Source: Hexactinellida sp. DTS-2022 (Eukaryota > Porifera > Hexactinellida). From it: DNA of 64,000 nt. The number at the start of each line of letters is the position of its first letter. Positions within the stretch are counted from its first letter, which is position 1. The notes under the pieces were generated by a model. That model was not told the DNA's origin. It did not search any database and saw nothing but the letters and a program-made list of their open reading frames with translations. This document shows positions 11,430-22,725 of this stretch, piece by piece. The position numbers and the translations under genes are program-made. The stretch covers positions 3,534,001-3,598,000 of the forward strand of contig JAPNXP010000014.1 of the NCBI GenBank assembly GCA_028753945.1, read 5' to 3'.

Positions 11430-12557
11430 AAGCCTTCTACCCCAACACCCCACATAGCCTAGTGATCGACACCATTATATTATTCAACCCCCACCTTCCA
11501 AACCAACTAAGGATATTTAAACACCTTCTCAACTTCAACTTTGCCACCGACGGAACGCTCATTTACCATCTGGGAAACACGGGCATCCCAATGGGTCTAC
11601 CCCTCGCACCCAAACTGGCACGAATGTGCACAGCACACCTAAACCACTACTGCATACACCATTGCAAACCCTCACGATTCACTTCGATGACGTGGCCGCC
11701 ACCTACCCAATTGAAGACCTCCCACTCCAACCCTACAAACTAATTCCAACCGAATCGAATACAACACAGGACATCAAATACCTACCGGCAACTAAAGAAT
11801 TAATACCAATATCAGGCATGGGGCCAAGCCAGCCCTTTGGACTTAAGCCCAATTTTGAGAGGGCTTAAATCCGGACTTAAGTCTTCCTTCAATAAAAAGG
11901 CTTAAGTCCGGACTTGGACTTAAGCCCTTTATAGATGAGCTTCAAGCCTTTTCAAGCCCTTTTTCAAGGGACTCATTCAATAAAATACGGTATGGATTTC
12001 TAAATAATTAGAGTAAAAGGCCTTATATCTCGGGCTTAAGCCCTTTATTAAGGACTTGAGTTTGGACTTAAGCCCTTTTCAAAAAGAGCTTAGAAAAGGG
12101 CTTGGGCTTAAGCCCTTTTGAAGAGGCTTGACCCCATGTCTGACCAATATAACAGAAATATCAACAACCTGTACTACTTCACCCACATTCACACCACCCT
12201 TCAAAAAAATGTGCGCAAACACCTACGTAAGCTCAGCCTTCCCCTGACACGAATCGGCACAAACCCAGCAAATACATTACATTACCTCGTAAGAAAATAC
12301 GTACCAGCATTAACAAGACTCAGGCACAAACCAACCGAAGTGATCCAAAAATTAACCAGCATCGCATACTTTCCAAAACACTCCGCGAAACAAACCTGGG
12401 AATTCAAAACCATCATAAAATACTCTTTCTCAGATACTCGACCAACCAAACCCCAACTGCAACCCCCTAGCAAAAAAGCACTACCACCTAATCTCCAACG
12501 TACCTTTAGCCCCACTGAAGGGAATACTAAGCTATCAAAAGAAGAGCGACCATAGCA
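11430..12557 (+). pseudogene. Reverse-transcriptase-like ORF (GxPxG ... FDDV)
   Basis: An ORF in a C/A-rich, G-poor strand. It begins with YPNTPHSLVID (compare the 'YTNIPH' start of Penelope-type RT palms) and contains GIPMGLPLAPKLARM (about 11580-11625), the RT motif 4-like GxPxG...AP. After a +1 shift near 11665 it reads IHFDDVAATYP, a YxDD-type catalytic motif with Phe at the first position. A 322-bp MITE (11817-12138) interrupts. The frame then resumes as SDQYNRNINNLYYFTHIH and runs to 12557. Known: GxPxG and xDD are core RT motifs. Inference: degraded RT of a Penelope-like or unclassified retroelement. The N-terminus appears truncated at the junction with the Helitron. Confidence 0.5.
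11817..12138. mobile_element. MITE built of GGCTTAAGCC blocks
   Basis: Inverted termini CATGGGGCCAAGCC and GGCTTGACCCCATG enclose about ten variants of GGACTTAAGCCC and its complement. It splits the RT-like ORF. I found no clear target duplication, so the superfamily is open. Confidence 0.7.
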
Positions 12558-13008
12558 CACACCACTGGCATATTTGTAGCATCAAACAATTCACAAAATG
12601 CAACAGTTGTATCCCAATTATTAAGCGAAAACCACCACACCCATCATTACATGCTTTCGATGGCGTTGCATTTACATCTTGCATCATAAGGACGAACAAA
12701 ACACAGACGCAAAACACCTCTACATAACCTCAGCGAATACCAGTAACACAACACTTAAACTCGCCAACATATAAGACACAATACACTGCATCCTGAACGG
12801 AAGAAATCTAGGATGGCAAATACTATACACATCCCAGCCACACACAAACGACCGTACAAAACTGAAGATAAACAGATAGAGAAATGGCAAAGTTCGCCCA
12901 TAAAGAACTTCCAAAAGCAAACATCCACGAGAGAAAACACATACTAAACTTCTACAACAAAAGTAACGCTGCTACAAACAAAACACACCCCTAAAACACC
13001 AAAATATA
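12558..13008 (+). pseudogene. GIY-YIG-like nuclease segment after the RT
   Basis: The frame starting at 12661 reads WRCIYILHHKD, then KHLYITSAN and SNTTLKLANI before a stop, and after it GWQILYTSQPHTNDRTKLK. The order CIY...LYI(T/G)...N...T..KLA resembles GIY-YIG nucleases (GIY, YIG, Arg, Asn/Glu), which follow the RT in Penelope-like elements. Just upstream, HWHICSIKQFTKCNSC offers a CxxxxxxxCxxC pattern. The key Gly and Arg are replaced and stops interrupt, so this is a suggestion rather than a firm domain call. Confidence 0.35.
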
Positions 13009-13115
13009 CCCAAACGACCGAAAATAACTAACATACACAGAAGCAACCGAAAAGAACCAACATACACACAAAACGACCGAAAAATAACCAACATACACAC
13101 AAAAACGATCGAAAA
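13009..13115. repeat. ~30-bp tandem repeat, ACGACCGAAAA...CATACACA
   Basis: About 3.5 imperfect units built around AACGACCGAAAAATAACC and AACATACACAC follow each other. They lie in the G-poor region downstream of the RT-like ORF. Confidence 0.7.
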
Positions 13116-13804
13116 AGAACCCCGCTGAAGTGCGAGTTATACAATCAGAGAAAAAACCAACTGCCACTCAAGGGCGCGCCTGCAATACCTTATTGCTCTA
13201 AAAGCCGGCGTAGCAAAGGAACTATTATGGTTCGATTAAACACACAAATTCTGCAACCAACAACACTACCAACAAGGACGACTACTACACCTAACAACAC
13301 ACACACAAGCAACTCAATACCACCTAAAACAATACCACTTAAACGACACCATCAAACCAATACCAACAACTAAATTCAAATCACAACCCATTCCACCACT
13401 CTAGATACAGCTAGTACAGCAACTAACGAGCAACAGCATTTGCAACAAATTGCAATACTGCTACTACACGCTACTATACACTGATCTACTCGCATCAAAA
13501 GACTACAGTCAAGTAGCAGTGTATAGTTAATGCTACAAAAGTCAGTACTACACAAATGCTACAGCAAAGATAAAGCAACAAATCAATGCTGAGCAAAAGT
13601 ACAGAAGCAACTGAGTACAACTAAACCATATAGAACCTGCATTCGTCCGAATGCACATTGGACGAAGCAGGAACAACAAAGTTAGTGATTCTCAAAGACC
13701 AAAACCCAACAAGTATTTATACTAAAACCCAACTCCGGTAACAGACCTAACTCAAAGCACCAACAGTACATTGAAACTAACCACCTCTAATAAACTGAAG
13801 AGTC
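13116..13804. other. G-poor non-coding spacer with a hairpin
   Basis: No ORF. The + strand is rich in A and C with many CTACA/CAACA motifs. A hairpin lies at 13474-13526, where CTATACACTG pairs with CAGTGTATAG around a 20-30 base loop. I see no other gene signal until the TATA box at 13805. Confidence 0.5.
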
Positions 13805-13812
13805 TATAAATA
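13805..13812 (+). promoter_or_regulatory. TATA box of the OTU ORF
   Basis: TATAAATA lies about 110 bp upstream of the ATG at 13921, with a pyrimidine-rich leader between. Position and leader fit a TATA-driven transcript of the OTU ORF. Confidence 0.5.
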
Positions 13813-13920
13813 GACGAAACACGAAAGTCATTACATAATTTTACTATTGAACTATTTTCCTTCTTCAACATTATTAAACCTTTACTCAGCACAGTGCACT
13901 CCACTCAGGATAAATGTACC

Positions 13921-14809
13921 ATGGATGTATCTCTTTCATCCTCTCCTCCTACACAATCTGATCTGAAGACCCGGTCTTTATTCCTGTGAAAAGGGTTTCT
14001 GTACCAGATGATTCTGAGTCACTCAGTAAGAAGCCTAAGCTAACTGAATTCAGTGATAATATCCTCAGTCCATTCCTGGATTCTCAATCTACTCAGTCTC
14101 CCATGAATACTGTTTTGCCTGATTTGATGTTTGATGGTATTATCACAGGCCCAGTAAATACTATGGATATTGATTTGCTCAATTGTTCCATTAATAACTT
14201 GACTCCTCTTAGCAAGGAGGATTGCTAGTGGTATTGTGTTAGATATTGAACCAATTTTAAAGAGTAGAGAAACATTACATCGCCCTCTTATTAATAATTT
14301 GATGCAATACTACTGTTCATTGGAAAATAGTTTGGCAAATACATTTCACATGAATATTTCTTTAGTACCAGTATTTGCAGATGGTAATTGTTTGTATCGA
14401 GCATTATCCCATATTATATTTGGTACTGAATCGAAATTTGAAATGCTAAAGCAGAATCTGATTGGTAGATTCATCTCGAGCCCTGAACACTTCCCTAATG
14501 TTATGGAGAAATCGGGTTTGTTCTCTGAGTAGGAATTGCATGAGCACGTACAACGCATTTCCGCTCCTTATGAATGGGACACTGACGTACAATTAAGTAT
14601 TCTAGGAGCTTTAACTGGCATAGACGTCGTCTCCATTATTGCAACCTATAGTGATTGCAATAACTGGAGACTAGACCATGTGTATATCCATGGTCAACTA
14701 ACAAGTCCAATAGCAACCTACCATGGTCAAAATTTGGGGTAATGTATCATCGCATCACCACCATGTAGTTTCCGAAGACTTTGATCCGTTTTACTTAGTA
14801 GCTCAATGA
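13921..14809 (+). pseudogene. OTU-type cysteine protease ORF
   Basis: OTU domains are papain-like deubiquitinating or protease folds. The ATG at 13921 is followed by a Ser/Thr/Pro-rich, acidic N-terminus with an NLS-like SKKPKL, with frameshifts at about 13985 and 14225. The OTU core carries FADGNCLYRALSHIIFG (about 14375-14430), giving the catalytic Asp and Cys. A stop at 14530 interrupts, then the frame reopens to 14740. After one more shift, HHHVVSEDFDPFY ends at TGA 14807, with a His cluster where the catalytic His should be. SHIIFG is shared with the OTU of the Helentron at 34 kb, so both belong to transposon-type OTUs. An AATAAA at 14908 could be its poly(A) signal. Either a free-standing ORF of the RT unit or a Helentron fragment. 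Confidence 0.7.
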
Positions 14810-15123
14810 AGTAACAACAGCGTCGAAATCCTCCCTGCAGTTCAAAATGGCGAGGCATGACTAACTGTATTCAACATAACCTTAGTCAACAGAGTGGTTT
14901 ACTGCTTAATAAAGTGTGATTCCGCTGAGGGATGGTGCACTTTTGGCAAATTTTTGGCAAAACACCAAAAAGCATAAATATATCGATCAATTGATATGCT
15001 ACTCATGCTGCTCTTTTCGATGTTAAAGGGCGAAAAACGCAGTCATTTGTCACGAACACCATGACAAGTTTGAATCTGAGCACTTTGATAATGACAAACA
15101 TGTCATTAATATGTGCAAAATAT
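14810..15123. other. Non-coding, poly(A) signal AATAAA
   Basis: AATAAA at 14908-14913 about 100 bp after the OTU stop codon. Nothing else recognised. Confidence 0.4.
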
Positions 15124-15131
15124 GTTGGTTC

Positions 15132-15267
15132 CAGAGGCGGCGCGAGGGTGGGGCCAGGTGGGGCCTGTGCCCCACCTGAATTTTAGTGTGCCCCACCTCA
15201 TTAACGTAAGTATGCCCCAGTTTAATAGCCTGTGCCCCACCTGTGACGCAATTGAACGCCGCCACTG
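15132..15267. mobile_element. hAT MITE, CAGAGGCGG family
   Basis: Starts CAGAGGCGGCGCGAGGG and ends CGCCGCCACTG, with flanks GTTGGTTC (15124-15131) and GTTGGGTC (15268-15275), a 7/8 match. The interior is rich in GTGCCCCACCT, like 5524-5623. Confidence 0.88.
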
Positions 15268-15374
15268 GTTGGGTCAACAGAATTATCCTTACGTTTACGA
15301 ATCAGCTTATCAACATCACCACATTTAAGTATTTCGTAGTGACCAAGAATGTAATATTTCCTAATATATTTCGT

Positions 15375-15619
15375 CAGGGCCGGATTTACTATATCTGTGG
15401 GGCCCCTGAAATTTCGTTATTATACAATAATTTGAATATATTGGTAGTACTGTTGAGTAGATTTCTGAGATCGTAGAAACCTGTACTAAAAAAACATGGA
15501 CGCAATAGTAACATATAATTCTGAGATTCACCATAGAATCGTGAGATTTAGAGTAAATCTCGAGATTCAGTTGTAGTCGGATATTATTTGTATGTTACTT
15601 ACTTTGAAAATGGGTATTA
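15375..15619. repeat. Solo hAT-type terminus and AT-rich spacer
   Basis: CAGGGCCGGATTTA at 15375 is a typical hAT-MITE 5' end, but no matching 3' end was seen nearby. The remainder is AT-rich without genes. Confidence 0.4.
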
Positions 15620-15770
15620 CAGTGGAACTCTATAAGTGGGGATGTTCGAGACAATATTTTACAATTTTCATTGAAATACACCTCTATAAGTGAGGAATTA
15701 CCACTAACTGGGGAATGGGTGGATATCAGAATGTCGCCGTCCCAACTTCAGCCACTTAGAGGTATCACTG
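15620..15770. mobile_element. TA-flanked mariner-type MITE
   Basis: Termini CAGTGGAACTCTATAAGTGG and CCACTTAGAGGTATCACTG with TA on both sides (15618-15619, 15771-15772). Confidence 0.82.
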
Positions 15771-16085
15771 TACAATGTAAACGCGAAATCTTCCCATTAT
15801 GCATTATATAGTTATGACTTAAACCCTTCTAATGTGCAATTTAGGAGGATATAGTCAATAATTCTTGGAAAAATATCAACAATATAGATTTCAAATAATA
15901 AATAAACAATACAATATATATACATATACATATATAACAGGGTTTGCAATGCAATATCAGTGGAAATGTACTACAAAAAAACGCTATATTTTTGAAACAA
16001 GTTACAAAAAGTGTACAAATTAATGGCTAGAGGGAAGAATTATTAGTTAGCATGTAAATACATACACAAATTAGACAGGACACAT
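15771..16085. other. AT-rich, no gene
   Basis: AT-rich with short TATA/CATATA runs near 15905-15940. Nothing recognised. Confidence 0.5.
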
Positions 16086-16380
16086 ACAATACAACAGCTA
16101 CACTTTCCAGTACCGCTATTTCCTAGCTGATAATAATCTCCTAATCCTAAGCTGGTGGTGAAACCCAGATAGCAGGTACTCATATAGCGCAACTATTGTA
16201 ATTAAATACTAAGCTATATAAACCAGACTTATACAATACAACAGCTACACTATACCAGTACGCTATAACCTGCTGATAATACTCTCCTAATCCTAAGCTG
16301 GTGGTGAATCCCAGATAGCAGGTACTCATATACGTAGTGTAACTTTTGTAATTATAATACTAAACTATATAAACCAGACA
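16086..16380. repeat. 147-bp tandem duplication
   Basis: Unit 1 (16086-16232) and unit 2 (16233-16380) both start ACAATACAACAGCTACAC and both contain CTCCTAATCCTAAGCTGG and CCAGATAGCAGGTACTCAT. They differ by scattered substitutions and small indels, so the duplication is not recent. Confidence 0.88.
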
Positions 16381-16482
16381 CAGCTCAGACAAAACACATA
16401 CATCAGTCGATTCTGCTGAATTGGGTCAAACTATCCTCGGATCAAAGTTACACAATTAAGCAGAGTCGACTGTATATAAACA

Positions 16483-16878
16483 AGGGCTGGAACGAATATA
16501 CCGAATATTCGTTCGTTTCCAAACGAATATTCTCTTTGAAACGAATATTCGTTTGAAAGAATATTTAGCCCACCATACACGAGCAACAAAGTTGCGTCGT
16601 GTATGGTGATATTAAGGTGAACCAAATATTCGTTAAGAACTTTTCGATAACATGTAGATTGGAGAGATCGTCAAAATACATTCCTACAGAAACTAACCTT
16701 TTGTAATAACAAACTTGTGTCTAACACTTTATCGCTAAGATTAAACTATTGTAACATAAAAAAATAATTATTTTACACTGTATTAAAGTCTTGAATTGAT
16801 ATAATGCTTAGCCATCAAAACGAAATAATATTTGAGAAAAAGGTTCGTTCGTTACATTTCGAATTTTGTATCAGCCCT
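16483..16878. mobile_element. MITE, AGGGCTG...CAGCCCT family
   Basis: Ends AGGGCTGGAACGAATATAC and CATTTCGAATTTTGTATCAGCCCT (read in two parts). The family is shared with 58930-60819, whose right end has the same TTCGTTCGTT and CATTTCGAAT blocks. A hairpin with CATACACGA/TCGTGTATG lies at about 16571-16607. No clear target duplication here. Confidence 0.6.
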
Positions 16879-17539
16879 AATTTAAAAGACACTCACAACT
16901 AAAATAATTAATTAATGACAACTCACCTGATATTCTTTCTGTTTCGTCCCGTTTGGACTCGTCAGTTGCGTTGCCTTTCCCAAAATACACTTTAGATTGA
17001 TGAGTGTTGATGTAGTGTTCTGTCGTGTTTTCGCCACTGGGGATATCAGGCTTGCCGTGGATATGGATATCCATGGATATATCCATGGAGAGCTCCATGG
17101 ATGGATATCGAGTTTGTCATATACATGGATATTGTGGATATCCATTTCAAAATTGAACTTCGAAAAATCTTTCAAAGCAGGGTTCTAAAAATGAGCGTTA
17201 AAATTAAGTAGCCTTAGTTAATCTTGCACCCTAATTTCTTTCATCTAATAAAATTATTTACTAGACTTAACTTCATTCGTCACTCCTGAATAATTTACTT
17301 CCCCTGATTTTTTTTGGCTTTTTCGTTTATCTTTCATGCTATACTATTTAGCTCATTAATTAATTAAACCATAGAAGAGAAAATAGAATTCGAAGAAATT
17401 AGTCGCGATGGTATAAATGGAAGACTCCGAGATAAATCCTCCATTTACAAAGATGTACTGTGATCTCAAAACAATGATCATGTAAATGTCAAAGCAATCT
17501 ACCTCAACGACAAAAAAAAACCGTTCCTCTCGTGTGGAT

Positions 17540-18024
17540 TTTGTTCCAAAACATTTGTTTGGTATAAGTTGACAAACGGGAAAATGGATAAACCAGAGTG
17601 GTATGAGCACAGTGAAAGTCCACCAGAAAACCTGTAGCAATAAGGAGTCTACGGCGTCTACGTCTACCCAACAGCCTCTAATCGCCCATTACTTTGCTGC
17701 TGGAAAGCCATCGGAAAAAGGAAACCTCTGCCAGTGAAGGAGAAAAAGATGTGGAGGGATGAAGTAGTGGATCAGTTGAGTGAGAACCCGACCATCTCTA
17801 TCAACGCATGTGCCAAGTTGGCCTCTGCTCATTCCAACTATGCAGCCGGGATGACATTAAGAACGAATTATCTGTACAACTGGACAGTTGGGCGAACCTA
17901 CATCACTAGCGGTAAGGAGTGGCGGTCCCAAAGGGAGGCAATCGGGGAAAATTCCCCGGATCTAGTAGACTCTGCCCCGGGTCCTGAGTTGCTTTTCGCC
18001 CCTGGACCTGCCCCGGAATCTTAG
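17540..18024 (+). pseudogene. Possible N-terminal part of the hAT transposase
   Basis: A frame near 17530 reads FLSCGFCSKTFVWYKL, a CxxC as in BED/C2H2 fingers, and later MWRDEVVDQLSENPTISINA (17740-17800). Position at the 5' side of the hAT element fits a BED-finger N-terminus, but the motif is incomplete and the reading frame is not continuous. I do not recognise the Ser/Asn-rich part. Confidence 0.25.
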
Positions 18025-18525
18025 TTATTTTTCGCCCCGGTTAGACAGACATCGGGTTGAATTGCCATCCTAATCTTTTTGTAGAATTTACTATTGTTAC
18101 ATTAAGCAATTAGAATATTCCTCTGATGGAATATTCTAATTGATTGATTCTTTTGAACTTAAACCTCGTAAATTCAATTCATCGAACAAAAGCGACTATC
18201 AAAAATCTGTTCTTAGATGTTTTTATATTTACCAAACTTATACCAATTAACCTTAGGCGTCGGAAATGGGCCCGAAGTCTCCAGGGCCGGCCCAATCGAT
18301 TCAGGGGCCGATACGTTCACGGTATGCGTCTCGCTGCGAGTTAATGCAAGGGTTTATGTGCATCAGTGCATGCGGGCGGGTGGCCGGGTTAGCCGGACGC
18401 TTCATCGATCTACACGGTTCTAGGACTTTGGGAATGTGCCGGGTATCCGGGACGATCCGACGCCTATGCAATTAACATTATTGAAAGAAATGATTATATG
18501 ATAATCGTATTCCAAACTACTAATA

Positions 18526-18658
18526 CAGTGCAGGTGGTTCCCAACCTAGGATAGTGGAAGCTAAAAAGGCTACATTATTGTTAATGGGAAGGGGTACGCG
18601 TATCCCCTACATTTGTATATAAGGGGTACGCGCCTGAGAAAAGGTTGGGAACCCCCTG
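18526..18658. mobile_element. hAT MITE, GGTTCCCAACC family
   Basis: Starts CAGTGCAGGTGGTTCCCAAC and ends GGTTGGGAACCCCCTG, with flanks TACTAATA (18518-18525) and TACTAGTA (18659-18666), a 7/8 duplication. 133 bp, nested in the 4.15-kb hAT element. Confidence 0.85.
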
Positions 18659-19659
18659 TACTAGTAGATAAAATTTGAGTGGGGATTACGTAAGTACTTT
18701 AGGGTGATCCATGGTATTAAGGGTGGTTTCCATCCAGTTGGACGTTTGTGATGCAGAAACACTTCCTTAGAACATAAAGCAAAACATGCCCCGGGGGCTT
18801 AATCGTAGCCCCACCCCTGCCCCGGGAAGATCAGATCATGCGACCGGCACTGGCGGTAAGTGATGTTTCTACTTTATTCCCTACTGTACGATACGATTCA
18901 AAACAAAATTATGTGAAATTAATATATTTATAGCTAGCATACTATTCGATGAATAATGCGACTAATCTGAAAATAATCTGTAGCTATTATTACAGTATGC
19001 AAATAGAATGGATTAAATGGAATAAATAAATTTGATTCTTGTAATTCGACATGCTTAAATAATAAAGACAGTGATTTCAATACTGGGCCACTATACTATA
19101 GTATAGTCGGCACCAAGATATTATACAGGAGTAGAATTGAACACTCCTAACTGTCCTAAGGTCACTAGATTATGAATTTTGTACGCCTAAAAGGTTAATT
19201 TTATATTACTCTATAGGGACTTTCGGCAGTTATCGCGCTCCTAAATGCAAAAATATCCCAATTTATACGCCTCTAGGCGTATGGCGCGCTCCTGGATAAA
19301 CCCCTGGTCGGCACAGTAAAAACTAAATTCATGTTTACATGTACGATGTACATACCAACTTTAGATAACTTTTTAGAGGTATACAAGAGAAAGGAACAGC
19401 CTCATATTTACAATTGAAGCAGTTGTGTATGATGTGCTCACATTCTGAAGCGGCTGATTTCTGTGTCTCCGGATTATGGATTTTTGGTCTGGTAGGCACC
19501 AGCATCGAGTTGGGTAAGGTGTAATTATTGCATGTGGCCTGACGGAGGAATGAAAGTGGTTCCAGTTTCCCCTTCATCAGGAAAACCTTGACGACGTCTC
19601 ACATGACTTCGGAATTTACATACAAAATGTTTATAGAGGTAAGTTGTTTGGAAATGAAA

Positions 19660-21000
19660 CCAAGGTAGATATCTTTGTTACGACAGATAATGAAAACAAA
19701 ATGAAGGCGGCTTTTGATTGGCGATAGGAGACAGCTGATCACAACTTTGGAGGTAGAATTGGATGCACAGAACATGCATTGTCAACATGTCTCACTTGGT
19801 TATTTGATGCTGAACCAAAAGGACACTGCAAGTTTGAATTGAAGGTTCAGTTAATGGATAAAATAAACAACATTAAAATTCTATAACCGCCAGATGACAA
19901 GGGAAAGAAGCTGTTGAGAGCGATACAAGAGAAATCAACCACGCGTCCTTGTCGATCCCATTACAACAGACTGTTAGCTGCAGTGCAGAACTATGGGGTG
20001 TACGTCACAGGAGACGATAACTCCGTGGCAGACAATTTACCATCCCTAGCCCTACTAAAATCTGTGTGTTTGGAGTGTTAGACCAGGTGAAACACTTCTT
20101 TGACCGGGTTGAAGTGGAGAGTGTAACATCGCATCGGTCCTTTGTGAATTATCTGCTTCTTGATATGCATTTCTTCGTCGCCAAGTAGATGATTCTGAGC
20201 AACGTGTTACAATAAATTTATGCAAAGATCTGCGAAATCAAATGGAGCAAAAGTTGTGGATGTACTGTGGCTCTCCCTTTTCAGTCTGCTGCTTTCCTCT
20301 CAGGTAAGTAAGTAACTAGACCTACAATGACCATGCATGTTTCTAAAACTCACATTTTCAATCTTGCAGGTCTGGATATCCCGAAAACCATTCGAGGATA
20401 TGTAAAGCAGTACTCCCGATCGACAAGTGCGCTGCAGAAAAGCTTCGCTGACTCCTGGCTGAATATGGCAGCCGAACACGACCGCCTCGTTTATCAGCAC
20501 GTCGAAGAGCTCTCAAAATGTGTGAGCCACCAGACAAACTGACCGATCCACATGGCATTAAAAAGGTATGTCGCCAACACTCTGGAGACCCCTTTGAAGA
20601 TCTGTACCTGGTAACCGGTGTCAATGACGACGAGGAGGATGAGCTGTCGCCAGCCAAAGGTCAAAGGTTAGTACACTTGGTGTAGAGCTCCAAGTGTTGA
20701 GACATCCGGGGACCCATGAAGGATCCCACCGAGTTTTGGCGATACAGTCAGCAAACACGTCTGCGCACCTGTGCAAAGATAGTCTTCTCTGCGCCAGTGT
20801 CTTCTGCAGCCGTGGAGAGGTTGTTCAGCCATGCCGGCATCCTACTTTCGAAAATGAGAAAGAGGATGTCACCAGCTGTCATGAAGAAACTGGTGTACAT
20901 CATGATCAGGTACCAGAAGAAATTTAAGGGACTAATCAACAAACTAGGAATTGTCATCGACACGAAAAATATAGCAGAGGCCATCAATAACGACCCATAA
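19660..21000 (+). pseudogene. hAT transposase, catalytic and dimerization parts
   Basis: VDIFVTTDNENKMKAAFD at about 19665 contains the hAT catalytic-Asp segment. GCTEHALSTCLTW follows, matching the family's C..H motif. Then come RPCRSHYNRLLAAVQNY, and at the end PTEFWRYS...SAPVSSAAVERLFSHAG (about 20720-20850), the hallmark C-terminal hAT dimerization domain, continuing to a stop at 20998. Stops after 19725 and frame changes near 20080, 20300 and 20690 break it. The reading direction agrees with the element termini. It would have acted as a cut-and-paste transposase. Non-functional now. Confidence 0.85.
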
Positions 21001-21194
21001 AAAGAACTTCTTGAGGCTGATAGCGATGTTGACGAACTTTTATTATAGTAGTACAACATTCAGTTGATAAATACACATAAATTATAGAACCTAAATCTTC
21101 TGGATATTTTATTGATATTAGGTGTTAGAAATCTATCAATATCCATGGATATCCACAAAAATGGATGCGATTTTTCATCTCCACGGCAAGCCTG

Positions 21195-21991
21195 GGGGAT
21201 ATGCCGTTGCAGTCGCGTTTCCAATATCTGGGCTCACCATGATAGGGATTACGTTGCCTGAATAACCTCGGGCAGAGGTCCCCACAAGGTTCGATGTATC
21301 CTTGCCCTTGAGCGCTTTCGAAAATCAATGATGTTTGATAGGTGCATTATAATGTGGATATTATATTGTGGAGAATCAACCTACTTTATACAGGTGTCTA
21401 GATTCGGAGAGGGTATAATTTCCTGCCCTTCTCTTGAAATTCCATTGTCCTAGAGCGGAATGTTTCAATTTTTCACGAATGCAACCACTTTCAAGGAACT
21501 TTATAATTTCTCCAAATTCAGTAGAATTAATTTTCAAGTTTCAACGTAGATCTTTACAGATAGTGTTTATTTAGAGAATAAAGGTCAAAAGAAAATAATA
21601 TTAAAGTATACTGATATTTACATAATTTTCGATTATATACGTAATAAAGTAGTAACGTAACGAACTGTGATCATCTTAATTAATATCCAACCACAACTGA
21701 ATCTCGATATTTACTATAAATCTCAGAATTCTATGCTACTATTGCGTCCATGGTTTTTTATTACAGGAATCTCAGAATTCTACGATCGCAGAAATCATAC
21801 TGTATATTTCCAATCAGTTGATCGAATTATAAAAGTGAACCAGAACCAATCACTGAACCAGAAGAAAAATTTCGTTACAACTGATGAACAAAGAAAAAAT
21901 TTGAGAAATCCGGATTCGAGGCGCAAATCTACCCTTCCCTACCAAAAGTATTCGTACACCCAAAAATTTCCTTTGGAAATAGTACTATATA
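21195..21991. other. Non-coding repeat spacer
   Basis: AT-rich. The segment 21800-21950 is repeated in diverged form at about 53770-53890 (shared GAACAAA and GAAATC.GG.TTCGAGG blocks). No gene recognised. Confidence 0.5.
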
Positions 21992-22231
21992 CCGTATTTC
22001 CCCGAATAAGCGCCCCGGCGCTTATTGTTTTCGTGGACCAAAATTTACCTGAAATTTTCCTGAAAAATACAGAATATATTACTTAGGTGGGTTCTAATGG
22101 TTTCCACCAACAGTATACCTACTGAAGTTGCCAAAATCAATGGAATTACAATACACGATCAACTAATGTGTTTTAATTTTATCACACCAATGTCATTTTT
22201 ATTGACCCGGCGCTTATTCGGGGAAATACGG
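21992..22231. mobile_element. TA-flanked MITE, CCGTATTTCCCC family (copy 2)
   Basis: Inverted orientation relative to copy 1 at 7233. Termini CCGTATTTCCCCGAATAAGC and CTTATTCGGGGAAATACGG, with TA on both sides. Confidence 0.85.
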
Positions 22232-22362
22232 TAACTCTAATATTTATCGCTAATGTATACAAATTATATGAGATGTCGCCACTTTGGTTTCAGAATCGTA
22301 TTCTACGCCACCGAATTGACCATTGTAGAAGCTTTCAACTCAATTACATATTTATTAGTTTT

Positions 22363-22460
22363 AAAATTATCATCCGGTGTCACCATGTACCATTTCTTCC
22401 ATTTGTCCCCATGGTACAGATGGGAATAAGTGGTACATGGTGGCATAGGATGATAATTTT
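22363..22460. mobile_element. 98-bp hairpin MITE
   Basis: AAAATTATCATCCGG...CACCATGTACCA pairs with TGGTACATGGTGGCATAGG followed by ATGATAATTTT. Almost the whole element is stem. No duplication assigned. Confidence 0.65.
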
Positions 22461-22652
22461 CAACCTAATCAGTAGCTAATAGAGTTCAAAGCTTCTTTAA
22501 ATGTTTATTTCGAATGCGTAGATTACGAATATGTAATCTAAATTGCAATATTTCATGTATTTAGTGTACAATAAACATTATTATTGACACACTATATTAC
22601 TATTTTCTGTGGGAATGCTTATGGAGTACGAATACTTTTGGTAGGGGAGTGT

Positions 22653-22725
22653 ATAGGAAATCCGGAATCGAGGCGCAAATATATAGGAAATCCGGATTCG
22701 AGACGCAAATATATAGGAAATCCTA
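22653..22725. repeat. 30-bp tandem repeat, 2.5 units
   Basis: Units start at 22653, 22683 and 22713 with ATAGGAAATCCGGATTCGAG. The same unit occurs singly at about 21905 and, diverged, at 53840. Downstream, 22880-22960 matches 53985-54060. Confidence 0.75.

Larger units (their letters stand above)
17047..21194 (+). mobile_element. Complete hAT element, 4.15 kb
   Basis: Inverted termini CAGGCTTGCCGTGGA (17047) and TCCACGGCAAGCCTG (ending 21194) are flanked by a perfect 8-bp duplication, GGGGATAT (17039-17046 and 21195-21202). Subterminal regions of both ends are rich in GGATATCCATGGATATCC. Inside, on the + strand, lie remnants of a hAT transposase in the expected order. A later MITE (18526-18658) and a solo CAGGGCCGGCCC terminus (about 18283) lie within it. 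Size is in the range of autonomous hAT elements, but the transposase is broken. Confidence 0.88.
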
